In this document: piece after piece, positions 1 to 12,000 of the stretch
Layout of the letters: every line of letters begins with the position of its first letter
How positions within the stretch are numbered: position 1 is the stretch's first letter
Source of the DNA: Aureococcus anophagefferens
Taxonomy: Eukaryota > Sar > Pelagophyceae > Pelagomonadales > Pelagomonadaceae
Assembly: GCF_000186865.1 (NCBI RefSeq)
Contig: NW_008705591.1
Span: 287,691-303,208, forward strand
Direction of reading: 5' to 3'
DNA: 15,518 bases
Notes under the pieces: generated by a model
The model's input: only the letters and a program-made list of their open reading frames with translations
Database searches by the model: none
Told to the model about the DNA's origin: nothing
Translations under genes and position numbers: made by a program

Positions 1-3000
1 GCATTCACTGCGGGAACGGGCGCAAATGATATGCCTGGTGGCGAAATAGCTCTAGTCACTGGCAATGCCGATTCGAGCTCGGGTAGCATATCCCTTGCAA
101 CAGCAGATGCAGCTGCGACCTCCGGCACAGTGTCGCTAATGACGGGACAGACCGCCAGCTCTGGAAGCTCTGGTTCAATAGAGGTGGCCACGTCTGGTAG
201 TGATGATGGTGGTGGTGGAATTTCCATTGCCGCAGGCATGGGTGGAGACGACACCGGTGGAAATATCCTCGTCGAAGCTGGTGACTCCGCATGCGAAGGA
301 GGTGAGGTCCGCATCCTTGGCGGCGGTGGCAAAGGTGACGGAGACGCGGGTGGTGTCTTTCTAGAGGGCGGCGATGCAACAGGTTCTGGTCTTGGTGGCG
401 AAGTAAAGCTGCATGGAGGGGCGTCGACGGTGGGCGTCGGCGGCTCTATTCGCCTTGTCTCTGGCGCTAGCAAGACCTGTACATCGGGTGATTTGTACCT
501 CTCTTCAGCCAATGCTGGTGCAGAAGGCTCGAGCGGTAGCGTATACCTACGAACAGGCACCGCCTCGACCCAGAGTTCAGGGACAGTCAGTATCAGCACT
601 GGGACGTCCATCCAAGGTTCTGCCGGAATGATATCGCTGGCGGGGGGGGGGGGGCACCACGTTGGTGGTAGTGTCGTCATCGAAGGTGGTAGTTCGTCCC
701 ACCCCGAAGGTGTCGGAGGCGACCTGTGCTTTTCGTCGGGTGCAGGGTTGCGAGAATCCGGTGCGCTCGTGTTGAACACGCCAGATGCGGACAGTGGTGG
801 CAGCGGCGAAATTGCCTTTGTGACTGGAAATAGCCTGGGTGGAACATCTGGTGGTATCACCGTCGCTGCGGGTTCGGCTACCCAAGGAGTTTCTGGCGCC
901 GTGGAGTTGACAGCAGGTACTGGTCTCCTCGGGGGTGGTATTTACGTTACTGCTGGGGCTTCTACTGGTCCGAGCGCCGATGGCGGCTCGGTTGAGATAA
1001 CGGGTGGCGACTCTGTTCATGGCGCGGGCGGTGCAGTCACTGTAACTGCTGGTGAAGGCCTCGACGAGGCCGGCGATGTCAACTTGGTGGGAGGTGACTC
1101 TCAGGAGCTGGGAGGTGGGGTATGCATCATTGCGGGAGACTCCGGGTCAGAACTGGGAGGTGACTGCGTTTTGATGAGTGGTTCGGGCACCGTGGGCAGC
1201 TCTGGTGCCTGCCTTTTGAGCACTGCAAATGTTGGTGGGTCAAGCGGCTCGGGAATACTTTCTCTTACGACAGGCACTGCGGCCTTTGGAACCTCGGGGG
1301 ATATCGAAATCACGACAGGCTCGTCTGAATACGGCACCGCGGGTAGCATCATCTTTGGCGTCGGCGAAGCCACCTCTGGAGATGGTGGTGATGTGGCCAT
1401 CGCTGCTGGTGCCACCTCGGCCAATGCAGCCACGGGCGGCACGTTGACACTCCAAGGTGGTGATGGGACATCACCAGATGCGCAGGATGGCGGCGATGGT
1501 GGCACGATCGTCCTCGAGGGCGGAGCTGCGCTTGGGCGCGCACGATGTGACACGGGCGGTGCCCTTATCATCAGTGGTGGAGCCGCGACGCACGGTACTG
1601 GCGGCTCTGTTGCGCTTCAGTCGGGAGCCGGGCAAACTGGCTCGTCTGGCCACGTTATCCTGGGGACCCCGGATGCTGGGGGCGATGGCGCGAGTGGAAG
1701 TGTATCAATCAACACAGGAGACGCCCTGAGTGCTGATTCGGGACAAATTCTGCTTGCGACGGGCAACTCCTTAGATGGCGCAGGCGGTGCCATCAACCTA
1801 CGCGCTGGTGATGGCGACGTCGGTGATGGCGGAGATATTTCACTAGAAGCTGGTCAAACTTCAGCTGAAGCGTCGAGGGGAGGCATGATCACGCTCAAGG
1901 GTGGCACGGGAGCTTCGACTAACCTTAATGACGGTGGTGATGGAGGCGCTGTTTCGCTGACGGGTGGAGAGGCGCGAGGTTCAAATATGAACGACAACGG
2001 TGGAGACGTCTCGATAATTGGTGGACAGTCAGAATGTGGCTATGGGGGGCGGGTTCGCATCTCCAGTGGCCTATCAACACAGACGTCGAGTGGTGAGGTC
2101 CTTGTTGCGACGGGCAATTCGGGTACAGGCGGTGTGTCTGGGTGTATGACCCTATCCACGGGAACTTCTAAAGACGGGCGGAGTGGAGCTATTGAAATAG
2201 TCACAGGGGCTGCGACGTCTGGCCGGGGAGGGTATATAAATGTTAAAGTTGGCACTGGTGATTCTGGTGAGGGTGGTCAGGTTGAAGTTATCGCAGGTGA
2301 CACAACGGATACCGCAACCGGTGGGTTCCTACTGCTGCAATCAGGGTTCTCGTCTGAGACATCTTCCGGATTCCTTAGTCTTGCCACTCCAAATGCCGGG
2401 GCGATGGGTGTGAGTGGAGAGATCAGTGTAGCGACTGGTACTACTTCGGCGGGGAATTCAGGAGCAATTGCGCTAGAAACTGGCCTGTCGTACGATGGTC
2501 ACGGCGGTCACATCATGGCACGCGTTGGTACTGGTCACTCGGAAGACGGCGGAAATGTTTATGTCACCGCTGGTGAGACCACCGATGATGAGGCTACTGG
2601 CGGTTCTGTGACAATTCAGGCCGGCGAGGGGTCGTCTACGTATCAATACGATGGAGGGAATGGAGGTAGGATACAACTTTTCGGTGGTGCTGCGCAGGGG
2701 GGTCTTTCAGAGGATGATGGCGGGAACCTAGAATTCGCTGGAGGCTACGCAAATGAAGGGCGGGGCGGTTCCTTTATTGTACGCACTGGGTATGGCGAGG
2801 CAGCATCGTCTGGACTGATTGATATCTCCACCGCCAATGGCGGCGAACAAGGTACTAGTGGGTCGATTGATTTCTCGACGGGAACGAGCTCGTACGGCAA
2901 CTCTGGCTACGTTAATGTAGAGACGGGCTGGGCATCAGGCGGACGTGCTGGATATATTCATGTGCTGGTTGGCACCGGAGATTCTGGTGCGGGGGGGGAC

Positions 3001-6000
3001 TTCGTCGTTGTGAGTGGTTCTACGACCGCCTCCGCGACGGGTGGGCTCATTTCGATTACGACGGGGTACTCTGAGCCGACTACATCAGGCACCTTCTCGT
3101 TGGACACAGCTAATGCGGGTCGCAGTGGTGTTTCTGGTGGCATCCACCTCACCTCGGGCACGTCAAGCGCGGGCACATCAGGATTGATTTCTATGGCAAC
3201 AGGTGATGCTGTCTCTGGCGCTGGGGGTAATGTTGAGGTCTTGGTCGGCACGGGCAATGATGGTGATGGTGGCGACGTGGTCATTGCCGCGGGAGAGACA
3301 ACCGCCAAAGCCGCATCGGGTGGCTTGGTCCTCATTTCGGCAGGTCATGGGTCTTCGACTGCGAGCGATGATGGCGGCGACGGTGGCGCGCTGCTTGTCT
3401 ATGGGGGTGAGGCCCGCGGGCTCGAGCCAACTGATGATATCGGCGGTAACGTCGAGATCGTTGGTGGCTGTGCCGCCGCGGCTACAGGTGGATCCCTTCT
3501 TTTCCAAAGCGGCTACGGTGCCAAGACTAGTTCGGGAAATGTACGCCTCTGGACGGCGAACGGCGGCGACACTGGCAACGGCGGTGTGTCTGGCTGTATC
3601 TCTCTTGAGACGGGCACGACGACGTTGGGAAACAGTGGATACCTCTACTTCGGCACTGGTGGTGCAACCGATGGCACCGGGGGGAATATCACGCTTCAAA
3701 TTGGCACGGGCGATTCTGGGGATGGAGGAAATATCTACATGTATGCTGGTGAGACAACTGACGCGGCCCAAACAGGTGGTTGCATCTTTGTTGAAGCAGG
3801 ACACGGCTCTTATTCGAATTCAGGTCAGGATGGCGGGTGTGGTGGAGAGGTAAGCATTCAGGGCGGTGCCGCCTCGGGCGGCGTGGCCACCAACGTAGGC
3901 GGTGATCTCAGCCTCTATGGCGGTACAGCTGCTGCTGGTTCGGGGGGTACAGTCAGCTTGCAGAGCGGTCATGGTACCTCCACGTCCTCGGGTGATATGA
4001 CAATACAGACGGCCAATGCAGGTAGCGTTGGTGTTTCCGGAAATATTCTCGTTTTCACGGGCACTGCATCCCATGGAAATTCAGGATTCCTCAATTTGAG
4101 CACGGGCAACTCATATGATGGCCAGAGTGGTGATATCTCCCTTGTTGTTGGCGATGCTTCCTGTGGCTCTGGCGGGGATGTAATTTTCTCTGCGGGCTCC
4201 ACGTCCACATTGAACGGGCTCACAGGCGGTAGTGTCTATATGACTTCTGGTGCTTCGACCCTTTCCACATCTGGGTCCATTTTCATCCAGACAGCCGATA
4301 GCGGATCCTCTGGTACCAGCGGTCCTATTAGCTTCCTCACTGGATCTGCGGTCATCGGTAATTCTGGAGCAATCACGATGGAAACCGGATCTACTACCCA
4401 GGGCGGGTCGGGGGGCGTCATCTCCATCTGCGTCGGGACGGGCGCCTCGGGTGACGGCGGCGATCTTGAGCTAGTCGCTGGTGACTCGTACGCGGAAGAT
4501 GGAACTGGCGGTTCGTTGAACTTGATCGGGGGGGGTTCTACCAACACCAACGGCGGCAATGGCGGGGATGTCTGCCTAGAGGGCGGCGACGCCTTCGGGT
4601 TAGACGCCGAATTCGATGTTGGTGGGGAGGTCTCTGTCTTTGGTGGTGCAGCACAAACGGGCAGCGGGGGTTCCGTGACTATCGCCTCTGGTCTGGGTGC
4701 GGCTAGTACTTCGGGCGCGATTAAAGTGCAAACGGCCAATGCAGGGGATGCTGGCGTGTCTGGTGACTTGACGGTCTCTACTGGAACGTCGAGCCTTGGA
4801 AACTCAGGCGCCATCCGATTGTCGACAGGGTCGGCGGCGGAGGGCGCTGCTGGTGCTATCTCTCTTATTGTAGGCAGCGGCGATTCTGGCGCAGGTGGTA
4901 GTCTGACCTTGCAGGGTGGTGGTCTCGTGGACTCTGACTTAGGGGAGACGGGTGGTCAAGTTGCAATAGCCTCCGGATACGCGACTGCGTCTAGCTCTGG
5001 GTCGATTTCACTCGAAACGGCCAACGCCGGGGTTGAAGGAGTTTCGGGTAATGTTATCCTTGCAACAGGAACTGCGTCCAATGGCAATTCTGGCGCAATC
5101 ACGCTCAAGACTGGATCAAGCTATGATGACGCTGGCGGTGCCATTGAGCTTACTGTTGGTCCCGCGGCGGCTGGTAGCGGTGGTGATATTTATATACGTG
5201 CCGGTGCGGCCACGGCTTTGGAAGCAACTGGTGGTGGTATCGACATCAAATCGGGTGCCGCTACAAGTACATCATCTGGCCCCGTGTCAGTCCAGACCGT
5301 AAATTCTGGAGAAGACGGGGGTTCTGGCAAGCTAGTGCTAGCGACCGGGACATCTTCTGACGGGACAGGCGGCGTCGTAGTGTCGACCGGTGAGTCTACT
5401 GGGGCAAATACAGGATGTATCACAATGCGTGTTGGCACGAGCTCTTCTGGCGCGGGAGGCGCCATTTCTTTGGCTGCTGGCGGATCGACAGGTGGAACGG
5501 ACAGACGTGGTGGCTCAATAGCCATCGTGTCAGGGCAAGGCGGCACTGGTGGCAACGTGACGGTGTTCGGGGGGGACTCTGTAGATTCGACGGCGCAGGG
5601 CGGCTCTGTCATCCTAACAGCAGGTAGCTCCACAGCTGGTGATGGTGGCGCCATCAGTATTTGGTCGGGAACATCGGCCACCGGCAATACAGGCGCCATC
5701 AGCTTCGCCACAGCTTCGAGCGAGGAAGACGGTTCCGGTTCCATCACTCTACAGACCGGTGACTCCACGGGGGGTGCCACCGGCCGTATTGCAATTCGCA
5801 CGGGAACAACAACTGACGGCGATGCAGGATTCATCGAGCTTTCGGTTGGAACGTCTTCTACAGGGAAAGGTGGAGATGTCACTATCGATGCGGGCGCGAG
5901 CACTGATGCTGCTAAGGGCGGAAATATAAACGTGACTTCTGGAGCATCTGCCGCGTCGACGAGCGGAACCATCACCATGGCAACCTCCGATGCTTCCAGC

Positions 6001-6028
6001 GCTACGGGTGATATATTCTTAGTCACTG
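1..6028 (+). CDS. Exon 1 (5' incomplete): repeat array A, regular part
   Basis: This open frame of at least 6,028 nt (about 2,009 residues) enters from the left edge in frame 1. It consists only of strand-turn units such as G-x-I-x-L-x-T-G followed by S/T/A-rich turns. Blocks start at T-A-N-A-G-like signatures (508, 781, 1225, 1669, 2113, 2389, 2833, 3109, 3556, 4012, 4294, 4735, 5020, 5299). Large blocks carry D-G-G-D-G-G modules. The segment ends after the first base of a Gly codon (phase 1), at the donor 6029-6030. Beyond the donor the frame stays open to 6195, but those residues no longer follow the repeat. Several Cys occur inside strands. It resembles beta-solenoid or fibre repeats in style, but I cannot assign a named repeat family. 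Confidence 0.88.
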
Positions 6029-9000
6029 GTCCTAGTCCTGCGTCTGAATCCTGTCGCGGGTGTGATTCCACTTGCGATCTACGGGTCTCTCTGCGAAATT
6101 TTGATTCGTGTGTTGTGGCTGCATTGCTGCGCGGTCGGGGTTACTTCATCAATACCGGGCCTCTTATCCTGTATTTTGGTCTTTTCCATAGGTGAAAGTA
6201 CGAGCAAATCGTCTGGCGCTCTTGTTTTGGCTACAGGCGACGCAAATGCCGGCAACGGGGGGTCAGTCGAAGTCCTAGTTGGTACGGGGTCGTCAGGCGT
6301 GGGCGGTGCTGTTACACTTACCGCGGGGTCGATGACTGGGCCCGACACGACAGGTGGCAGTGTTGTTGCCTCTGGCGGCGACAGTCTCTCCGAGACCGGT
6401 AGTGGTGGGGATATTATCCTCGCGGCTGGCTCTGCGTCTGGTGCGTCGTCTTTGGCCACCGGGGGTTGGCTAAACCTCACCGCTGGTGCATCTGCTGGTG
6501 GTAACGGGGGGTCAATCTTTCTGAGCTCTGGTACATCCGAATCTGGGACTACCGGTGCGTTTACCCTGGAGACGGCGGATGGCTCGGGCTGCACGGGCGC
6601 CGTGCTTATTTCTACGGGTCGAGCTTCAAATGGTGACGCCGGTGCGTTGATTATTCAGACAGGCACAGCTTCTGGGGGCGCTGCGGGTGCTGTGTGGATC
6701 AACGCAGGGGCTAGTGACTCTGGACAGGGCGGGGCGCTGCTACTATCTGGTGGTAGTTCCACAGATACGACAGGAGGCCAACTTCAATTTTTGTCTGGAT
6801 CGGCGACACAGTCTGCCTCGGGAGGTATTGAGGTAAACACGAGCCATGCGACCTCTGGCAGTTCAGGAGATATACTCATCGCAACCGGAGATGCCTGCGG
6901 GGACTCCGGGAATGTTTGGCTGACTACAGGCTAGCCCACCAGTGTCCTAGTTCGCACTTGCTCCCAACTCCCGAGAGACCATAATGGAGAGATCGGATCC
7001 ATATATCAGTCGGCACGCGGCAATTGGGATGAGTGCAAGCACCTGACTGCTGCTTCATAGGCGACGCGACGGGCGAGTCCGGGGTGATTCAATTGCAGCT
7101 TGGGGAAGCCACCGCGGGCGTTGGTGCTAGTGTTATCCTCCAAGGCGGTGAAGCTGCTCAGCTAACAGGCGGTGATGTCGACATTATAAGCGGCTACTCT
7201 GCTGCCACGACTTCAGGGTCCATAACTATCGAGACAGCAAACTCCGGCACATGTGGGGCTAGCGGCTCAATTCTGCTTCAGACCGGCACTGGGTATGAAG
7301 GAAATAGCGGCTGGGTCAACATCTCTACAGGGTGCGCAGCTGGTACGCCAGGCTCGATTGTAGTGAGCGTCGGTGATAGCGACTCCAGCAGTGGTGGTGG
7401 CGATATCATCCTCACCGCAGGCTTTTCCACGGCCTCGGACTCTGGGGGTGGTGATATCAGCTTTGCAGGCGGTGGGTCCCAACAGAATGTAGGAGGTGCT
7501 GTTTTGATTCAGGGTGGGACCGGCGCTACAGCAGGTGGTGATATTATCCTGGCGGGCGGCGCGGCATCCGCTGGTGGGACGGGAGGTGCTCTCAACTTTA
7601 CTTCAAAGTATTCGCAAGTCTCTGATACTGGTGCCCTTTATCTTACCACAGGAGCATCCAACATGGGCAGCTCAGGCTCTATTGCCCTCTCAACAGGAGA
7701 TGCGGCCAATACAGCCGGTTCCGTTGACGTCACTGCTGGCTCAGGAACATCGACGGGCGGAGACCTGAGTATGACTGCTGGTTCATCAACAGGGGGCACC
7801 GGAGGGTCTTTAACTATGAGCTCGGGCGCTTCAACATCATCCTCTAGTGGTAGTTTCACAGTCCAGACCATGAATGCTGCAAGTGCTGGTGAGTCTGGAA
7901 AAGTGACCATTGCTACCGGGGAGGGCGGGACATCCGGCTCTATCACACTGGAGACTGGTGCCTCGACGAACGGCGACTCTGGGTCGATAAGTCTCTCTGC
8001 CGGGACTGCAACCATGGGTGTTGGTGGCGCAGTCACGATTCAGGCTGGTTCCTCGTCGGTGGATGATGGTGGATTCGTTGCCAGTATTTCTGGTGCGTCC
8101 ACCTCGGGTACCGGTGTATCGGGATCAGTCTCGATGACGTCTGCGGATGACCAGGACACTGGCGGGTCTGGCGGCTGCTATGTGTCCACTGGCAGTGCCA
8201 CGGGAACGGGCGACTCTGGCGATGTAACTGTTGCTACGGGCCTGTCCTCAGGAGGTGGTTCGGGAGATGTGCGGATCGAGTCAGGCGCTGCAGAGGACGG
8301 GTCGGGAGATGTCGTCCTGATTGCAGGTGATTCGACCACGGGCAATGGTGGAGTGATCACACTTGCTGCAGGGTCCTCGACCGGGGCGGTCGGAGGCACC
8401 GTTTCCATGCGGGCGGGTAACGGCACCAGCGGTGGCGAAGTCCTGTTGACAGCCGGTGCTGGTGGCACCGCTTTGTTGACGATCATGTCGGGGTCTGGCA
8501 CCGCATCCTCAGGGAACTTGACCGCCGGGACGGCAGATCTCCAGGGCACCTTGGGTGATTCCGGTGACATAGTCTTGACAACGGGCACGGCATCTACGGG
8601 CCAAACGGGTGACGTAGCTATAACCACGGGCGAGCTTCCCGTGACTTTTAGCCTGTGGACGAATTGTTGATGTTAGAGAGAATCACGAGTTGTGTCGAAA
8701 CAGTGGGGGCCCTCACGCAGACGAGATAAGTCGACCCAATTTGGGGGTTCTGTCATACTTTTGTAACTTACATTCCCCGGTTCGCAGGTGTTGCAGTGGA
8801 TGGCAGGTCGGGGAGTATTGCGATGCGCGTTGGAACGGGGACCTCTGGATCCTCCGGCAACATTGAGATCACGGCGGGTGGGCTCCACGCTGAGACGGCT
8901 CCTGATGACGGAGGTGCAGCGACGGGGGGTTCGGTCATACTGACCTCCGGCAGCGCGGCCTTCGGCGAGAGCGGGCCCATCACGCTAGCGACTGCAGACG

Positions 9001-12000
9001 GTGGGGAGAATGACGGCAGTGCCAGTTTTGTTGACTCCGGTGGTATCAGTCTCGCGACTGGCACGGCCCCTGTTGGCGCGGGAGGTGCTATCGACATAAA
9101 CGTTGGCACTGGATTTTCTGGTCCGGGGGGATCGGTGTGCCTCACGGCGGGTGACGCCCTCAATAGCGCATATTCCGGTGGCGATATAATCCTAGATGCT
9201 GGTTTATCAGAGGCGGTCGGTGGATCGGTGGAGCTCACGTCAGGCTGGGGCGCAACAACATCGGGCACGATCCTGCTCCAGACAAACAATGCCAGTTCTA
9301 CGGGAAGATCCGGTTCGATCTCTCTGACCACGGGTACCGCCTGTGGAAGTTCTGGGTCAATAAGTCTGAAGTCTGGCGATGCAACGGCTGCTCAGGCTGG
9401 TCAAATCCTCATGTCTGTCGGGCTTTCGAGCTCCGGTGCGGGAGCGGCGATGTCTCTCGCTGCAGGCTCCTCCTCAGTAAGCGACGGCGGTGACCTCGCT
9501 CTTTTATCTGGCGCCAGTGCCGCACAGAGCGGGGGAGCCTCTATCATCACGGCCGATGGCGGAGCCACTTCTGGAGATAGTGGTTCGCTCACCATCGCAT
9601 CAGGTGAGGCGAATGCGGGTTCCTCGGGCGCAGTCACGATTTCATCTGGACTAGCGAGCGACGGCGCCGCCGGTGCCATCACGTTCTCAGTCGGAACAGC
9701 AACCAGCGGCAACGGTGCTGATCTTACCATGACGGCTGGTGCAACAGACGATGGCAGCAGTGCTGGGGGAACTGTTTTAATAACAGCTGGTGCTGCAACC
9801 GGCCTCGCTGGAGTCGGAGGTGATGTGCAGATCTCGTCCGGAGAGGGCACCACATCTGCGGGAACTCTTTCTATTGGATCTGGGGACAGTACCGCAGGTA
9901 CCTCAGGCGCTTTGACCCTCAGCACGGGCGCATCTCTATCTGCTAGCTCCGGGAGCATCTCGCTTACAACAGGCGCGTCAAGCACGGGAGCTTCCGGCAA
10001 CATAGCCGTTTCTTCGGGTGCGTTTCCAGTGTCTGTTCACAGGGACAGGTGTTTTTTTCGGGCAATCCGAATATGGGAATCTGAGAGTGCTTCCGATCCG
10101 GGATTATCTAGTCTCTTTCTGAGGTTAAAATATTTTCCCCATGGCCTTCTTTCATCATGGTGTTTTTTACCCTCCTTTCGTTCCATTACTTTTTCCAACC
10201 TGTCTGTAAACATAGGCGACTCTGCTAGTGGCAACGCCGGTGACATCTCCTTAGAAGGCGGTGCTGGCACACTAGGCGCTGGTGGTTCCATCTCCGTTGT
10301 TGGTGGCACAAGCACGGGGGAGGGTGGCGCGGTGGTCGTTACGAGTGGAGACGGCATATCGGCTGGCGGGGATGTCACAATTGCAACACCAGAGTCGAGT
10401 TCTGGCGACAGCGGCGACATCTTCTTCGCCTCGGGCGCTGCCACGAATGGAAACTCGGGCAAGGTGGCAATCTCCGCGGGTAGGTCGACAGGGGATGCAG
10501 GAGGTGTTGACCTGACTGCGGGTGACTCTAGTGTTGGCACTGGCGGTGACTTGACTATAGCTGCTGGCGATTCCAATGGCGCCGCCGGGGGCGCGGTATC
10601 CATAACTGGGGGCGCTTCCACGGGGGGTGCAACTGGCGACGTTTCTATTGCGACGAGTGCCTCCACGACAGGGCAAGCGGGCGATCTTGCGGTCATGACA
10701 GGCGATACGGGAGGGACCGCGGGCGATATAAGCATAGTAACAGGCCCGCGCCCCGGCGTCCATCTGGCTCGGTGTCTTATATTGGAAATACGTTTGCCTC
10801 TCGGGCTCAAATTTGCCTCTCCGGGACGTGTATTGCGCAGCACTCTGTTGTTGATATGACCTCCAATTATTTATATGCTGATCCGACTCCTCGTAGGCGA
10901 CTCGACTGTGGGGGGGTCCGGTGACATCACTCTAAGCACGGGGACCTCCACAGGGGACGGCGGTGATATCACCTTCCAGGCTGGAAGCTCGACTGCCAAC
11001 ACAGGTGGCGACGTGTCCATAACTGCCGGCGGTACCACAGGATCCGCCACACTCTCGAGTGAAGATGCCTACATCAAGCTCCAGGGCAACGATATTGATA
11101 TTGTTAGTGGTGCCGCCGGTGATATTTCATTCGTGGTGCCGCAGACTTCTACAGCCGGGGGCACCATTGGCTGGGGCTTCAGTAGCAGTGGAGTTCCGTA
11201 CGATGGCTCGGCAACATATGATGTCCGTCTCACCAACGACGGCACAAGCTCAATGTTCGTCTCCAACGTGCCCGTCCAGGTGACGACGCTGTACTACTCT
11301 TCAGATCGCCGCATCAAGAAGGATTTTCGGCCGGTCGACACTGAGGATCTGCTTCATCGACTACAGAAAGTGCAAATGACGGAGTACGGGTATTCAGATG
11401 AATGGCGTGCGGTGAGGGGCATACCTGACAAGCGAGTGCGTGGCGTTATTGCCCAGCAGCTCAATGAGATATTCCCAGAGCACATTACGATTCTCGACAA
11501 ATATGCCCTGCCGGACAAAGACTTCAAAAAGGAGTCATTTTACCAAGTTGATAAACAGGGTCTTGTCCTCGATGTGATTGGTGGGCTTCAGGCCCTTCAT
11601 GAACGGTACTCCATCGGCGAGTCCACAGCCACAGAATCTGGAGCCCTTCGCATGACAACGAAAGATGCGCCAATCTCTGGTGCGATACTGCTCAAGACTG
11701 GTGATGCGTCCTCAAGCTCGAGCGGTGATGTGAGAATCGAGAGTGGCATTGCAAACAGTGGTGAGAGCGGGTCCATATCACTTGTGACAAGCGCGGAAGC
11801 TCGAGAAGCAGGAGATATTGTGATGTCTGCTGGTGTCGGCGCTAGAAATGGCGGAAGTATATCCCTGACTGCGGGTAACAGCGAACGGGCAGGTGACATC
11901 GCGCTTAGCTCGGCGAGGGGGGGCATTGCCCTGACCACTGGTGAGACACTAAATGGTGGCAACGGAATCACCATCACCGTTGGTGATGCTCCAACAGACA

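Larger units (their letters stand above)
1..11048 (+). repeat. Repeat array A: ~15-residue strand-turn units in 6- or 9-strand blocks
   Basis: The unit is roughly [SG]-G-x-[IVL]-x-[ILV]-x-[TSA]-G-x-[SA]-x-x-G-x, about 45 nt, and it repeats through exons 1-6 across the introns. A T-[AP]-[ND]-x-G-like signature opens each block. From 508 to 5299 the 13 spacings are 273, 444, 444, 444, 276, 444, 276, 447, 456, 282, 441, 285 and 279 nt. By hand count, short blocks have six strands and long blocks nine; 781-1225 has ten. The extra three strands (about 56 residues) carry the D-G-G-D-G-G and G-G-x-A-x-G modules. Codons differ freely between copies, so the order is old. Confidence 0.85.

Noticed and set aside
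31..33. ATG as gene start
   Set aside because: The repeat is in frame from base 1 and no 5' leader features are seen; the Met lies within a unit.
1..6028. RTX-type calcium-binding nonapeptide repeats
   Set aside because: G-G-D-G-G stretches recall them, but the strict nine-residue G-G-x-G-x-D-x-U-x register is absent and the period is about 15.
5190..6071. Long minus-strand open frame (293 codons), and similar ones at 3178-3804, 13309-14079, 14083-14769 and 14791-15252
   Set aside because: They are Pro/Ala/Ser-rich or low-complexity complements of Gly/Ser/Thr codons of the + strand repeat. The + strand pattern continues opposite all of them.
6029..6951. Shared GTCCTAGT at the start of intron 1 and at 6944-6951 in intron 2
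   Set aside because: An eight-base match at different relative positions with no further similarity is not enough to claim related introns; use of 6944 as donor would leave an in-frame TAG in the exon.
10737..10743. GTAACA as the donor of intron 5
   Set aside because: It looks closer to consensus, but with the only good acceptor it puts exon 6 out of frame and drops part of a strand.
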